Assembly (NCBI RefSeq): GCF_014843845.1
Contig: NZ_JHQS01000008.1
Location: forward strand, 124,001 to 188,000
Length of the DNA stretch: 64,000 bases
Reading direction: 5' to 3'
Origin: Mesorhizobium amorphae
GTDB taxonomy: Bacteria; Pseudomonadota; Alphaproteobacteria; Rhizobiales; Rhizobiaceae
Positions 1-9,273 of the stretch are shown one piece after another; within the stretch, counting starts at the first letter, position 1; each line of letters starts with the position of its first letter. Under the pieces are notes generated by a model. That model ran no database searches and had not been told where the DNA came from. It saw only the letters and a program-made list of their open reading frames with translations. The position numbers and the translations under genes were made by a program.

Positions 1-1
1 C

Positions 2-2608
2 GGCACCGCCTGCGCCGCCCGGCTGTCACATCTCATGGACGAGATAATCCGCGCGCTCTACGATTTCGCCGCGACCCATGTCTACCGCGTCAAGAACCCG
101 TCTTCTGCCGAACGCATGGCCGTGGTCGCGGTCGGCGGCTATGGCCGCGGCACGCTGGCGCCGGGCTCCGACATCGACCTTTTGTTCCTGCTGCCCTACA
201 AGCAGACGCCGTGGGGCGAGCAGATCGTCGAATACATGCTCTACATGCTGTGGGATCTCGGCCTGAAGGTCGGGCACGCCACCCGCAACATCGACGAGTG
301 CCTGAGGCTGTCGCGCACCGACATCACCATCCGCACCTCGATCCTGGAAGCGCGCTTCCTGTGGGGCGAGCTGAAACTCTATGACGAGCTTCTGACGCGT
401 TTCGACCACGAGGTGGTGCGGACGACCGGCCCCGAATATGTGCAGGCAAAACTTGCCGAGCGCGACGAGCGCCATGCCAAGGCCGGCGAAAGCCGCTATC
501 TCGTCGAACCCAACGTCAAGGACGGCAAGGGCGGCCTGCGCGACCTGCAGACGCTGTTCTGGATCGCCAAGTATTTCTACCGGGTGCGCACCGGCGAGGA
601 ACTGGTCGACAAGGGTGTCTTCACCGAAGCCGAATACCGCGAATTCCTCAAGGCCGAGGATTTCCTGTGGGCGGTGCGCTGCCACATGCATTTCCTCACC
701 GGCAAGCCCGAGGAGCGGCTGCATTTCGACATCCAGCGCGAGATCGCCGAGCGGCTGGGCTACACCACCCATCCCGGCCTGTCGGCGGTCGAGCGCTTCA
801 TGAAGCACTACTTCCTCGTCGCCAAGGATGTCGGCGACCTGACCCGCATCTTCTGCGCGGCACTGGAGGAGGAACAGGCCAAGCATGTGCCTGGCTTCAA
901 CCGTATCTTCCTCACCTTCTCGCGCCGCAAGCGCAAGCTCGCCGGCACGTCCGATTTCATCGTCGACAACCACCGGATCAACGTCGCCGGCGACATGGTG
1001 TTCGAGCGCGATCCGGTCAATCTCTTGCGGCTGTTCTGGTTCGCCGACAAGCATGGGCTGGAGTTCCACCCCGATGCGCTGAAGCTGCTCACCCGCTCGC
1101 TCGGCCTGGTCAACAAGTCGCTGCGACGCGACGAGGAGGCCAACCGGCTGTTCCTCGACATCTTGACCTCGGACCGCAACGCCGAGCTCAACCTCAGGCG
1201 CATGAACGAGGCGGGGCTGCTTGCCAAGCTGATCCCCGACTTCGGCAAGATCGTCGCCATGATGCAGTTCTCGATGTACCACCACTATACGGTGGACGAG
1301 CACCTGATCCGCTGCATCGGCGTGCTGGCCGAGATCGAGCGCGGCGACGGCGAGAAGGTGCATCCGCTGTCGCACACGCTGATGCCGGGACTGAAGAAGA
1401 GCCGCGAGGCGCTCTATGTGGCGGTGCTGCTGCACGACATCGCCAAGGGACGCCTGGAGGACCATTCGGAGGCTGGCGCGCGCATCGCGAGGCGCATCTG
1501 CCCGCATATGGGGCTTTCGGCGGCCGACACCGAAACCGTCGCCTGGCTGGTCGAGAACCACCTCGTGATGTCGATGACGGCGCAGACGCGCGACCTCAAC
1601 GACCGCAAGACGATCGAGGATTTCGCCTCGATCGTGCAGTCGGTCGAGCGGCTGAAGCTGCTGCTGATCCTGACCGTCTGCGACATCAGAGGCGTCGGGC
1701 CGGGCGTGTGGAACGGCTGGAAGGGCCAGTTGCTGCGTACGCTCTATTATGAGACCGAGCTGCTTCTGACCGGTGGCTTCTCTGAAGTGTCGCGCGCCGA
1801 GCGCACTGCCGCCGCGCGCGAGCGGCTGGCCGAGGCGCTGGCGGATTGGCCGGCCAAGGACCGCAAGCGCTATGTCGCCCAGCACTACGAGAACTACCTG
1901 CTGACCGTGGACCTCGCCGACCAGCTGCGCCACGCCGAATTCATCCGCGAGGCGGACGCGGCGGGCAAGAAGCTCGCCACCATGGTCAAGACCCACCAGT
2001 TCGAGGCCGTGACCGAGATCACCGTTCTGGCGCAGGACCATCCGCGCCTGCTGTCGGTGATTGCCGGCGCCTGCGCCGGAGCCGGCGGCAACATCGTCGA
2101 CGCGCAGATCTTCACCACCTCCGACGGCCGCGCGCTGGACACCATCCTGATCAGCCGGGAATTCGACCTCGACGAGGATGAGCGCCGCCGCGCCGAGCGC
2201 GTCGGCAGATTGATCGAGGATGTGCTGTCGGGCAAGAGCTGGCTGCCCGAAATGATCGAGAAGCGCACCAAGCCCCGGCGCGGCGCCAAGGTCTTCCGCA
2301 TTCCGCCGCGGGCTGAAATCCGCAACACGCTTTCGAACCGCTTCTCGGTGATCGAGATCGAGGGGCTGGACCGGCCTGGCCTGCTGTCGGAGATCACCGG
2401 CGCGCTGTCGGATCTCTCGCTCGACATCGCCTCGGCGCATATCACGACTTTTGGCGAGAAGGTCATCGACACTTTCTATGTCACCGACCTGACGGGACAG
2501 AAGATCGACAGCCCGACGCGCATGGCCACCATTCACAAGCGGCTGATCGAGACCCTCGAAGGCACCGCGCCGGAGCGCAACGGCAAGGCCAAGGCGGCCG
2601 CCGAGTGA
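2..2608 (+). CDS. glnD: PII uridylyltransferase / uridylyl-removing enzyme, 5' end cut by window
   Basis: Bifunctional enzyme that uridylylates and deuridylylates PII proteins according to glutamine level, the nitrogen sensor of the cytoplasm. The frame is already open at base 2 (it reads [11 protein letters not shown] before the Met at 35), so the true start lies outside the window and roughly 65-75 residues are missing compared with family members of about 930. Numbered from the Met at 35: nucleotidyltransferase motif [19 protein letters not shown] at 34-52, HD domain with HHYTVDEH near 414 and LLHDIAKG near 467, and two C-terminal ACT domains starting near 658 and 768. murJ follows 46 bp downstream on the same strand. 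Confidence 0.97.
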   Translation, partial: GTACAARLSHLMDEIIRALYDFAATHVYRVKNPSSAERMAVVAVGGYGRGTLAPGSDIDLLFLLPYKQTPWGEQIVEYMLYMLWDLGLKVGHATRNIDECLRLSRTDITIRTSILEARFLWGELKLYDELLTRFDHEVVRTTGPEYVQAKLAERDERHAKAGESRYLVEPNVKDGKGGLRDLQTLFWIAKYFYRVRTGEELVDKGVFTEAEYREFLKAEDFLWAVRCHMHFLTGKPEERLHFDIQREIAERLGYTTHPGLSAVERFMKHYFLVAKDVGDLTRIFCAALEEEQAKHVPGFNRIFLTFSRRKRKLAGTSDFIVDNHRINVAGDMVFERDPVNLLRLFWFADKHGLEFHPDALKLLTRSLGLVNKSLRRDEEANRLFLDILTSDRNAELNLRRMNEAGLLAKLIPDFGKIVAMMQFSMYHHYTVDEHLIRCIGVLAEIERGDGEKVHPLSHTLMPGLKKSREALYVAVLLHDIAKGRLEDHSEAGARIARRICPHMGLSAADTETVAWLVENHLVMSMTAQTRDLNDRKTIEDFASIVQSVERLKLLLILTVCDIRGVGPGVWNGWKGQLLRTLYYETELLLTGGFSEVSRAERTAAARERLAEALADWPAKDRKRYVAQHYENYLLTVDLADQLRHAEFIREADAAGKKLATMVKTHQFEAVTEITVLAQDHPRLLSVIAGACAGAGGNIVDAQIFTTSDGRALDTILISREFDLDEDERRRAERVGRLIEDVLSGKSWLPEMIEKRTKPRRGAKVFRIPPRAEIRNTLSNRFSVIEIEGLDRPGLLSEITGALSDLSLDIASAHITTFGEKVIDTFYVTDLTGQKIDSPTRMATIHKRLIETLEGTAPERNGKAKAAAE

Positions 2609-2654
2609 GGATCACCATCACTTTGTCCCATTCCCACGGTCAGTCTCCCCGCGC

Positions 2655-4265
2655 ATGAGCCTTGTCAAGAAATTCGCCACCGTCGCTTCCGGCACACTGA
2701 TGAGCCGCGCGCTCGGTTTCGGCCGCGAGATGCTGATGGCGGCCGCTCTCGGCACCGGGCCGGTCGCCGACGCCTTCAACGCCGCCTTCCAGTTTCCCAA
2801 CACCTTCCGCCGGCTGTTCGCCGAGGGCGCCTTCAACGCCGCCTTCGTGCCGCTGTTCGCCAAGGAGATCGAGATCCACGGCACCGAGGGCGCCAAGCGC
2901 TTTTCCGAAGAGGTGTTCGGCGTGCTGTTCACGGCGCTGCTGGCGCTGACCATCGTCATGGAACTGGCGATGCCGCTGATCGTGCGCTACCTGGTGGCGC
3001 CGGGCTTTGCCGACACGCCGGGCAAGTTCGAGACGACGGTCCGGCTTGCGACCATCATGTTTCCCTACCTGATCTGCATGTCGCTCGGCGCCATGATGGC
3101 CGGCATGCTGAATTCGCTGCGCCGCTATTTCGCCGCCGCCGTGGCGCCGGTGTTCCTCAACATCATCCTGATCGGCGTTTTGGCCTATGCCTGGTACAAG
3201 GGACTGGACGCCCACGCCGTCGGTTTCGGCCTGTCCTGGGGTGTGCTCGCGGCGGGACTGGTGCAGCTCGCCATCGTCTGGGTGGCGGTGCGCCATGCCG
3301 GCATCTCGATCGGCTTTCGCCGGCCGAAGATGACGCCCAGCGTCAAGCGGTTGCTGATCCTGGCGCTGCCAGCGGCGATCACCGGCGGCATCACCCAGAT
3401 CAACCAGCTGATCGGCACGGCGATCGCCTCGGCGCAGGACAGCGCCGTGTCATCGCTCGCCTATGCCGACCGCATCTACCAGCTGCCGCTTGGCGTCGTC
3501 GGCGTCGCGGTGGCGATCGTGCTGTTGCCGGAACTGTCGCGGGCGCTGAAATCCGGAAACCTGATCGAGGCGGCCAATCTGCAGAACCGCTCGGTCGAGT
3601 TCACGCTGTTCATGACCTTGCCGGCGGCCGTCGCCCTCTGGGTCATGTCGGAGCCGATCGTGCGGCTGGTGTATGAACGCGGCGCCTTTGCCGCCAACCA
3701 TTCGACGCCGACCGTGGCGGCGATCCTGGCGATCTTTGGCCTGGGCCTGCCGGCCTTCGTGCTGATCAAGGCGTTCACCCCCGGCTATTTCGCCCGCGAG
3801 GACACGCGTACGCCAATGATGTTTGCCGCCATCTCGGTGGCGGTGAACGTCGCGACCGCGCTGACGCTGTTCCCGTCCATGGGCGCGCCGGGCATTGCGG
3901 TAGCCTCGGCCGTCGCCGGCTGGGTCAACGCGCTGATGTTGCTTGCCGTGCTGATCCGGCGCGGCCATTGGGGTCGCGACCTGCCGCTCTTGAAACGCAT
4001 TCCCCGGCTGGCGCTGTCGGCGGCGGTGATGGGAGCGGCGCTCTATTTCGCTGAGCACTGGTTGGCCGTCAGGCTCGGCCCGGGTTCGCCACTGGTCGTC
4101 AAGGCAACGACGGTTCTGGCACTGGTCGCCGGCGGGGCGGCGCTCTACTTCGTCACCGCCTTCACTACCGGCGGCGCCGATTTCGGCATGATCCGAAGGA
4201 ACATCAAGCGCGGTTCGGCAAAGGCGACGGCGCCATCGGTCACGGAACAGTCTCCAGATCCGTGA
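2655..4265 (+). CDS. murJ: Lipid II flippase MurJ (MviN)
   Basis: Integral inner-membrane flippase that moves lipid II, the peptidoglycan precursor, to the periplasmic face. The 536-residue product has the usual family length and about 14 hydrophobic segments. The N-terminus is typical of MurJ: FATVASGTLMSRALGFGRE followed by the conserved DAFNAAFQFPNTFRRLFAEG stretch near residues 38-57. The ATG at 2655 directly precedes SLVKKF, the expected MurJ beginning. It lies downstream of glnD, a frequent alphaproteobacterial order. The C-terminal tail after the last membrane segment is short and basic. Confidence 0.96.
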   Translation: MSLVKKFATVASGTLMSRALGFGREMLMAAALGTGPVADAFNAAFQFPNTFRRLFAEGAFNAAFVPLFAKEIEIHGTEGAKRFSEEVFGVLFTALLALTIVMELAMPLIVRYLVAPGFADTPGKFETTVRLATIMFPYLICMSLGAMMAGMLNSLRRYFAAAVAPVFLNIILIGVLAYAWYKGLDAHAVGFGLSWGVLAAGLVQLAIVWVAVRHAGISIGFRRPKMTPSVKRLLILALPAAITGGITQINQLIGTAIASAQDSAVSSLAYADRIYQLPLGVVGVAVAIVLLPELSRALKSGNLIEAANLQNRSVEFTLFMTLPAAVALWVMSEPIVRLVYERGAFAANHSTPTVAAILAIFGLGLPAFVLIKAFTPGYFAREDTRTPMMFAAISVAVNVATALTLFPSMGAPGIAVASAVAGWVNALMLLAVLIRRGHWGRDLPLLKRIPRLALSAAVMGAALYFAEHWLAVRLGPGSPLVVKATTVLALVAGGAALYFVTAFTTGGADFGMIRRNIKRGSAKATAPSVTEQSPDP

Positions 4266-4524
4266 GCCTGATTTCTTCGGGCCGTGGAAGCATCGGCACG
4301 GCTTGGTAACACGCGCGCGCAAGCGCAGTGAAAGCAGTCCGCCGTGTTCAGGCGGATGGCGTTGTTGCGGAACCGCGAGTGGCCTCGATGGAAAGCGAGG
4401 TTGCCTCGGGCCGAGGCTGAAGCTCCGCGCTGAGCCGCCATCGCCCATTCGGGGTATTGCCTTTGGCGCCGACCGGACATAACGGAAGGGGCAAGCTCAG
4501 ACTTGCGCTGACGTTGGGGGTTCG

Positions 4525-5055
4525 ATGGAAACGCTGTCGCTCGAAGATTTCATCGATGACGAACCTTGGGGAGACGACGTTCCGTTTCTGGAGGACATTC
4601 CGGGCGAAGATCTGGTAGCGGGCGTGCGGATTCAGCGGTTGGTCACAAGAGGCGACAAGCGTGGCGACCTTACGGTCCTCATGTCGGCACTGCTGGAGCC
4701 CATTACCCCGCCGCCGCATGTCTATCTGGTATCGGCCGAGGTGGGATCGATCAGGGCATGGGTCTATCACAAGCGACAGTTCGACCGGCTCGCCTATACA
4801 AATGGCGACATCAGGGCCGTGCTCTACGATCTACGCAAGGATAGCCCGACATACCAAAAAATAAACGTTCTCGACGTCGGCGCGGCCAACAAGATCCTGC
4901 TGACAATCCCGCCCTATGTCGTTCACGGGGTTCAAAACCGTGGCAAGAGCACCGCGACATTCGTCAACATGCCGACGAACGTCTACGACCCTAAAAATCC
5001 GGACAAGTCGCGGGTTCGCTTCGATCACCCGGGCATCCCGTACAAATTCGAATAG
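4525..5055 (+). CDS. RmlC-like cupin (dTDP-sugar epimerase family) lacking the catalytic His
   Basis: A 176-residue protein of the dTDP-4-dehydrorhamnose 3,5-epimerase (RmlC) fold. Family features are the RAWVYHKRQ strand at 77-85, the VLYDLRKDSPT strand near 97-107, IPPYVVHGVQN near 131-141 and the closing NMPTNVYDPKNPDKSRV segment. In active RmlC the first strand reads RGLHY with His as the base; here the corresponding residue is Val80, so ordinary 3,5-epimerisation is doubtful. The preceding gap of 259 bp separates it from murJ. The next gene, a glycosyltransferase, begins one base after its TAG stop, so the two are almost certainly cotranscribed and act in the same polysaccharide or glycan step. 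Its actual reaction is not determinable. Confidence 0.75.
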   Translation: METLSLEDFIDDEPWGDDVPFLEDIPGEDLVAGVRIQRLVTRGDKRGDLTVLMSALLEPITPPPHVYLVSAEVGSIRAWVYHKRQFDRLAYTNGDIRAVLYDLRKDSPTYQKINVLDVGAANKILLTIPPYVVHGVQNRGKSTATFVNMPTNVYDPKNPDKSRVRFDHPGIPYKFE

Positions 5056-5056
5056 C

Positions 5057-6418
5057 ATGACGACGTTTTCCGTCATCATGGCCACCTACAATCGCGGCAG
5101 GCATATTCTTCCGTCGATACAATCGGTGCTGCGCCAAACCCGCCAGGACTTCGAACTGTTGGTGGTGGGCGATTGCTGCACGGACGACACCGCGGATGTG
5201 GTACGGGCGCTTGCGTCCCCTCAAATCCGCTGGTCGACCCTGTCAGAGCGCGGCGGCAGCCAGGCCTTCCCCAACAATGCGGGCATCGAAATGGCGCGCG
5301 GGCAATACGTTGCCTATCTCGGTCATGACGATCTCTGGGCTCCGGACCATCTCCAGGCGCTCGCCGATCTTTTCGGAAGGGATCCGCGACCGGACTTTGT
5401 CGTAAGCGGCGCGATCTTTCATGGCCCCAGGGCAAGCAATTTTCTGTGGGTGACCGGCATCTTCAGCGAACCGGACGCCGCTATTAAGCACTTCTTCCCG
5501 CCTTCGAGTTTCGGCCACCGACGCGACGTTGTCGATCGGATCGGCAAATGGCGCAGTCCGAAAGAGATAACTGCGCCCGTCGACGCGGATTTCATGTTGC
5601 GAGCGGCAAAGTCAGGCATGCATTTTGTGTCGACGCAGCGGATCACCGTCCAGAAATTCGCGGCCGGTCACCGCTATCTAAGCTATATGAGCCAAGGCTC
5701 GGACGAGCAGGAACGAATGGCCCGGCGAATGGCCCGGCCGGGATTTGAGGGCTATCTGGCCTCCGAACTGACCAAGGCAAAGGCAGCCAACACTTACATG
5801 GTCATGGTCCATCCGGACTACGAGCGCTTCGAGAAGGGTCAGCTCGCGACCCAGATTGCGACGAACAAGGGCATCGTCCGCCCGAATCTGAGCAGCCTCA
5901 GGAAGCGCGAAGTCATCAAGCAGGACAACTCGCAAAAGGCGCTCGACTGGTCTCCGCTCCAAGCAGGTGGCGACTGGATCCTCTGGGTCGGCTGCAATCC
6001 GCGCCCAAAGCTGCTTGTGCCGTTCAAATATGCCGGCAAGGCACGGATTCGCCTGGATATCCAGCATCCTCAACGCGAGGCGCTGAACAGGCTCAAATTG
6101 TCCGTAAATGGCCAGCCGGTCGTGGCAAGCATTTCCGCAATGCGCCAGGAGGGCAATCTCTGGAGCGCGCAAGCGACGTTCGAAACGGCGTTGCGAAAGG
6201 ACGATCATACGATCCTGGAGCTTCATCTCAACAGATTGCAGAGACGCGCAGGCCGCAACGGCATCGGCGTGGCCGACATCGAGGTCACGCCGCTTGGGTG
6301 GCGAGGCCTTGTTGCCAAGGGCAAGCGGTTCCTCGCCAGGTCGGCAAGGGGCAATCGGGTGCTCGCCAAGTTGGCAAGGGGCAAGCGCCTGCTCGCCAAG
6401 TTCCGCCCGGCCCGCTGA
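5057..6418 (+). CDS. Family 2 glycosyltransferase with basic tandem-repeat tail
   Basis: A 453-residue GT-A fold glycosyltransferase. The start ATG follows the upstream TAG by one base and gives MTTFSVIMATYNRGRHI, the canonical GT2 beginning; longer in-frame starts would run inside the preceding gene. The donor-binding region is visible as DCCTDDT near 38-44 and the metal-binding acidic motif as YLGHDDLWAP near 92-101. Residues about 230-415 form a second domain of unknown role. The last 33 residues are three copies of a 10-residue basic unit (KGKRFLARSA, RGNRVLAKLA, RGKRLLAKFR), probably an amphipathic membrane-association tail. It is paired with the RmlC-like gene, and the pair splits murJ from trpS. 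Acceptor and sugar are unknown. Confidence 0.85.
   Translation: MTTFSVIMATYNRGRHILPSIQSVLRQTRQDFELLVVGDCCTDDTADVVRALASPQIRWSTLSERGGSQAFPNNAGIEMARGQYVAYLGHDDLWAPDHLQALADLFGRDPRPDFVVSGAIFHGPRASNFLWVTGIFSEPDAAIKHFFPPSSFGHRRDVVDRIGKWRSPKEITAPVDADFMLRAAKSGMHFVSTQRITVQKFAAGHRYLSYMSQGSDEQERMARRMARPGFEGYLASELTKAKAANTYMVMVHPDYERFEKGQLATQIATNKGIVRPNLSSLRKREVIKQDNSQKALDWSPLQAGGDWILWVGCNPRPKLLVPFKYAGKARIRLDIQHPQREALNRLKLSVNGQPVVASISAMRQEGNLWSAQATFETALRKDDHTILELHLNRLQRRAGRNGIGVADIEVTPLGWRGLVAKGKRFLARSARGNRVLAKLARGKRLLAKFRPAR
6317..6406 (+). repeat. Three tandem 30-bp in-frame repeats in the glycosyltransferase 3' end
   Basis: Units 6317-6346, 6347-6376 and 6377-6406 are near-identical 30-mers beginning AGGGGCAA and containing GCTCGCCAAG or a close variant. 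They encode the 10-residue Arg/Lys/Leu/Ala units at the protein C-terminus. Confidence 0.85.
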
Positions 6419-6504
6419 TCCCTCTTGCCGCTTTTTTGGTCTTCGTCCATAAGCGCGCCGTCGCAAGACTTTCGCCGCGCGCGGTTTCCAGCCGCGGGAT
6501 TGGC

Positions 6505-6529
6505 TCCAAAAAGTCTGCAACTTTTTGGA
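6505..6529. promoter_or_regulatory. Perfect inverted repeat upstream of trpS
   Basis: TCCAAAAAGT, five bases, then ACTTTTTGGA: ten-base perfect arms 40 bp before the trpS start. It could be an operator or a small hairpin in the leader. There is no run of Trp codons nearby that would indicate a peptide attenuator. Confidence 0.4.
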
Positions 6530-6568
6530 ATCACGCTTATACGGCCCTCCACAAGCCATGAGGACATC

Positions 6569-7636
6569 ATGACCGCCTTCAAACCACTCGTCTTTTCGGG
6601 CGTCCAGCCGACCGGCAATCTGCATCTCGGCAACTATCTCGGCGCCATCAAGAAATTCGTCGCCCTGCAGGATACGTCCGACTGTATCTATTGCGTCGTC
6701 GACCTGCATTCGCTGACCGCGCAGCTGGTCTATGAGGACCTTGCCGACCAGACGCGCTCGATCACCGCGGCCTTCCTCGCCTCCGGCATCGACCCGAAGA
6801 AGCACATCGTCTTCAACCAGTCGCGGGTCATGCAGCACGCCGAGCTTGCCTGGATCTTCAACTGCGTGGCGCGCATCGGCTGGATGAACCGCATGACGCA
6901 GTTCAAGGACAAGGCCGGCAAGGACCGCGAGAACGCCTCGCTCGGCCTGCTCGCCTATCCGAGCCTGATGGCCGCCGACATCCTGCTCTATCGCGCCACG
7001 CACGTGCCGGTGGGCGAGGACCAGAAGCAGCACCTTGAGCTGACCCGCGACATCGCGCAGAAATTCAACAACGACTTTTCGGACCGCATCGCGGCCCTTG
7101 GCGTCGGCGTCGAGATGCAGGTCGGCGAGGAGACGGTGAACGGCTATTTTCCGCTGACCGAGCCGGTCATCGGCGGGCCGGCGGCGCGCATCATGAGCCT
7201 GCGTGACGGTTCCAAGAAGATGTCGAAGTCGGACCCGTCGGACCTGTCGCGCATCAATTTGACCGACGATGCCGATACCATCTCGAAGAAGATCCGCAAG
7301 GCCAAGACCGACCCGGAAGCCTTGCCGAGCGAGTTGGACGGCCTTGCCGGCCGGCCCGAGGCGGAGAACCTGGTCGGCATCTATGCCGGCCTCGCCGAAC
7401 TCTCGAAGGCGGATGTGCTGAAGGAATTCGGCGGCCAGCAGTTTTCGGTGTTCAAGCCGGCGCTGGCCGACCTTGCCGTCGACAGGCTGGCGCCGATCGC
7501 CGGCGAGATGCGCCGCATCGAAGGCGACCGCGCCTATGTCGACGCGGTGCTGAGGGACGGTGGCGAACGTGCCGGCACCCTGGCGGAATCCACGATGAAG
7601 ACGGTGCGCGACATCATCGGCCTTTTGCAAGGCTGA
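6569..7636 (+). CDS. trpS: Tryptophanyl-tRNA synthetase
   Basis: Class I aminoacyl-tRNA synthetase charging tRNA-Trp. The 355-residue product starts at the ATG at 6569 ([20 protein letters not shown]); an upstream in-frame extension has no family similarity and was discarded. The HIGH-type motif is [12 protein letters not shown] near residues 12-23, and the KMSKS loop is [10 protein letters not shown] near 215-224. The segment [22 protein letters not shown] in the middle ([18 protein letters not shown]) is typical of TrpRS. Length matches bacterial TrpS. Confidence 0.97.
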   Translation: MTAFKPLVFSGVQPTGNLHLGNYLGAIKKFVALQDTSDCIYCVVDLHSLTAQLVYEDLADQTRSITAAFLASGIDPKKHIVFNQSRVMQHAELAWIFNCVARIGWMNRMTQFKDKAGKDRENASLGLLAYPSLMAADILLYRATHVPVGEDQKQHLELTRDIAQKFNNDFSDRIAALGVGVEMQVGEETVNGYFPLTEPVIGGPAARIMSLRDGSKKMSKSDPSDLSRINLTDDADTISKKIRKAKTDPEALPSELDGLAGRPEAENLVGIYAGLAELSKADVLKEFGGQQFSVFKPALADLAVDRLAPIAGEMRRIEGDRAYVDAVLRDGGERAGTLAESTMKTVRDIIGLLQG

Positions 7637-7710
7637 TCTGTCCCGTCACCATCCCGACTGCCGGCCGCTTGCGGCCGGTCAGCGCGAGTGGCAGATTGCG
7701 GCCGAAACCA

Positions 7711-7785
7711 CTCGTTTCCCTGATTTTGAAATTCGCCGGAGTTGGATATCAAGGGCAGTGCGAATTTCAAAATCGGGGAAACGAG
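7711..7785. repeat. Large intergenic palindrome, copy 1
   Basis: Arms 7711-7736 and 7760-7785 (26 bases each) are complementary except for one G-T-compatible position. The inner part of the arm is GATTTTGAAATTCGC and the 23-base loop contains GATATCAA. It lies between trpS and the uspA-like gene. Confidence 0.85.
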
Positions 7786-7799
7786 CAAACTATTGATTT

Positions 7800-7876
7800 C
7801 TAGTGTCGTTTTTGATTTCGAAGTTCGCTCCGCGCGCGATATCAAAATCAGGCGAACTTCGAAATCACGACACTAG
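7800..7876. repeat. Large intergenic palindrome, copy 2
   Basis: Outer arms CTAGTGTCG and CGACACTAG enclose inner arms GATTTCGAAGTTCGC (7814-7828) and its complement at 7852-7866; a four-base insertion offsets the left arm. The loop is 23 bases and contains GATATCAA, like copy 1. It ends 10 bp before the next ATG, so any transcript crossing it would carry the hairpin at its ribosome binding site. Confidence 0.85.
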
Positions 7877-7886
7877 GTAGATAGAC

Positions 7887-8378
7887 ATGGTCTCCAAGCG
7901 CCTCAGTCGCGAAGCCGGACATCGCCGCAAGTTCCTGGCGATCATCGACGATACGCCCGAATGCGAGCGTGCCGTCGCCTATGCCTCGAAGCGGGCACAG
8001 AGCACCAGTGGCGTGCTGGTGCTGCTCTATGTCATCGAGCCGGACGATTTCCAGCACTGGCTGGGGGTCGAGAAGATCATGCGCGAGGAGGCCAACGCCA
8101 CGGCGCGCACCGCGCTCGACAGCTATGCCAACAAGGTGCGCCAGAAGCTCGGCATCGAGCCGGAGCTGGTGGTGCGCGAAGGCAAACCGACCGAAGAGAT
8201 CCACAGACTGATCGAGGAAGACCAGGACATCGCCATCCTTGTGCTGGCGGCAGGCGCCGGCAAGGAGGGCCCCGGGCCGCTGGTCGGCGCGGTGGCCGGC
8301 AAAGGCGCCGCCTTCCCTATTCCCGTCACCGTGGTGCCGCAGAATCTTTCGGACGAGGAGATAGACAGCCTGGCCTGA
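7887..8378 (+). CDS. Universal stress protein family protein
   Basis: A 163-residue single UspA domain. The N-terminal beta strand RKFLAIIDDTPECERAV and the later LLYVIEPDDF strand match the family. The C-terminal ATP-binding glycine region, usually GxxG(9-10)GS, is seen only loosely as GPGPLVGAVAGKGAAFPIPV, so nucleotide binding is uncertain. USPs respond to starvation and oxidative stress; the exact role is not inferable. No partner gene is cotranscribed. The start at 7887 follows a weak purine stretch just outside the palindrome. Confidence 0.85.
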   Translation: MVSKRLSREAGHRRKFLAIIDDTPECERAVAYASKRAQSTSGVLVLLYVIEPDDFQHWLGVEKIMREEANATARTALDSYANKVRQKLGIEPELVVREGKPTEEIHRLIEEDQDIAILVLAAGAGKEGPGPLVGAVAGKGAAFPIPVTVVPQNLSDEEIDSLA

Positions 8379-8518
8379 GGTATCGATATTCAGGTGAGGC
8401 CGGCCTGACCTGAAGCTCAACACACCCAGAAGCGCGTCGCAGGGACGCTGAAAAAACATTCCGCCAGCCAGCCGTTCGGGCGACGCGTTTCGCTTGAATG
8501 TCCAGCCGATAGAGCCTA

Positions 8519-8535
8519 TTTAGAACTATTCCAAA
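8519..8535 (+). promoter_or_regulatory. Irr-type iron control element upstream of the Nfu scaffold gene
   Basis: TTTAGAACTATTCCAAA is an imperfect inverted repeat matching the rhizobial Irr-binding element (TTTAGAA-N3-TTCTAAA type). It ends 31 bp before the start codon. The first 13 bases are identical to the element in front of mbfA at 42325. Confidence 0.75.
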
Positions 8536-8565
8536 CTGTTGCCCGACACGGGCATGGAGACAGCC

Positions 8566-9135
8566 ATGTTCATCCAGACCGAATCGACGCCGAACCCGGC
8601 GACGCTGAAGTTCCTGCCCGGCAAGGAAGTGCTGCGCGAAGGCACCGCCGATTTCCGCGACGCCGACAGTGCGGCAGGAGCTTCGCCGCTGGCCGGCCGG
8701 CTGTTCGAGATCCCGGGCGTGACCGGCGTCTTCTTCGGCTATGATTTCATCACCGTGACCAAGGACGGCCCCGACTGGCAGCATCTGAAGCCGGCGATCC
8801 TCGGCGCCATCATGGAGCACTTCATGTCGGGCGCGCCCGTCATGGCCAGGGCCGGCCCCGCAGCCGAGACCAGCCAGACCGGCGAATTCTACGACAAGGC
8901 CGACGAAGAGCTGGTCATCACCATCAAGGAACTGCTCGACACCAGGGTGCGCCCGGCGGTTGCCCAGGATGGCGGCGACATCACCTTCCGCGGCTTCGAG
9001 AACGGCACCGTGTTCCTGCACATGAAGGGCGCCTGCGCCGGCTGCCCGTCGTCGACGGCGACGCTGAAGCACGGCATCCAGAACCTGCTCAGGCATTTTG
9101 TGCCCGAGGTGCAGCAGGTCGAACAGGTCTCCTGA
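8566..9135 (+). CDS. Nfu-type Fe-S cluster scaffold protein (NifU C-terminal family)
   Basis: A 189-residue iron-sulfur scaffold or carrier with an N-terminal Nfu domain (MFIQTESTPNPATLKFLPG) and a C-terminal NifU domain with the cluster-binding CAGC pair (GACAGCPSST near residues 154-163). The start at 8566 has GGAGAC five bases upstream; an earlier TTG adds nine unconserved residues and was rejected. The same protein type, sometimes called fssA in rhizobia, is reported as Irr-controlled, in line with the Irr-like box upstream. It would deliver Fe-S clusters to apoproteins in the cytoplasm. A strong terminator follows, so the gene is monocistronic. Confidence 0.93.
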   Translation: MFIQTESTPNPATLKFLPGKEVLREGTADFRDADSAAGASPLAGRLFEIPGVTGVFFGYDFITVTKDGPDWQHLKPAILGAIMEHFMSGAPVMARAGPAAETSQTGEFYDKADEELVITIKELLDTRVRPAVAQDGGDITFRGFENGTVFLHMKGACAGCPSSTATLKHGIQNLLRHFVPEVQQVEQVS

Positions 9136-9204
9136 ACTACGCGTCGCCTGCCCTGCTGACAAGCAGGGCAGGTTCTCAAAAGCGCTGCAGACGCCCTATG
9201 CCAA

Positions 9205-9232
9205 CGCCGCCCGGCAGCCGGGCGGCGTTTTT
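9205..9232 (+). terminator. Rho-independent terminator after the Nfu gene
   Basis: Ten-base GC arms CGCCGCCCGG and CCGGGCGGCG with a three-base loop, followed by five Ts. It lies 70 bp after the stop codon. Confidence 0.85.
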
Positions 9233-9273
9233 GCTTGTCGGCCAACCTGCGAATGATCAATTTTGGAAGCTGG

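Noticed and set aside
26..2536. 836-codon open frame antisense to glnD, and similar long antisense frames elsewhere (for example 18146-19723 and 45425-47419)
   Set aside because: They are shadows caused by high GC at third codon positions; the opposite strand carries recognised proteins with conserved motifs and the antisense products are low-complexity Arg/Ala/Gly/Leu.
8539..8565. TTG start for the Nfu gene
   Set aside because: The extra nine residues are not typical of the family and the ATG at 8566 has a well-spaced GGAGAC.
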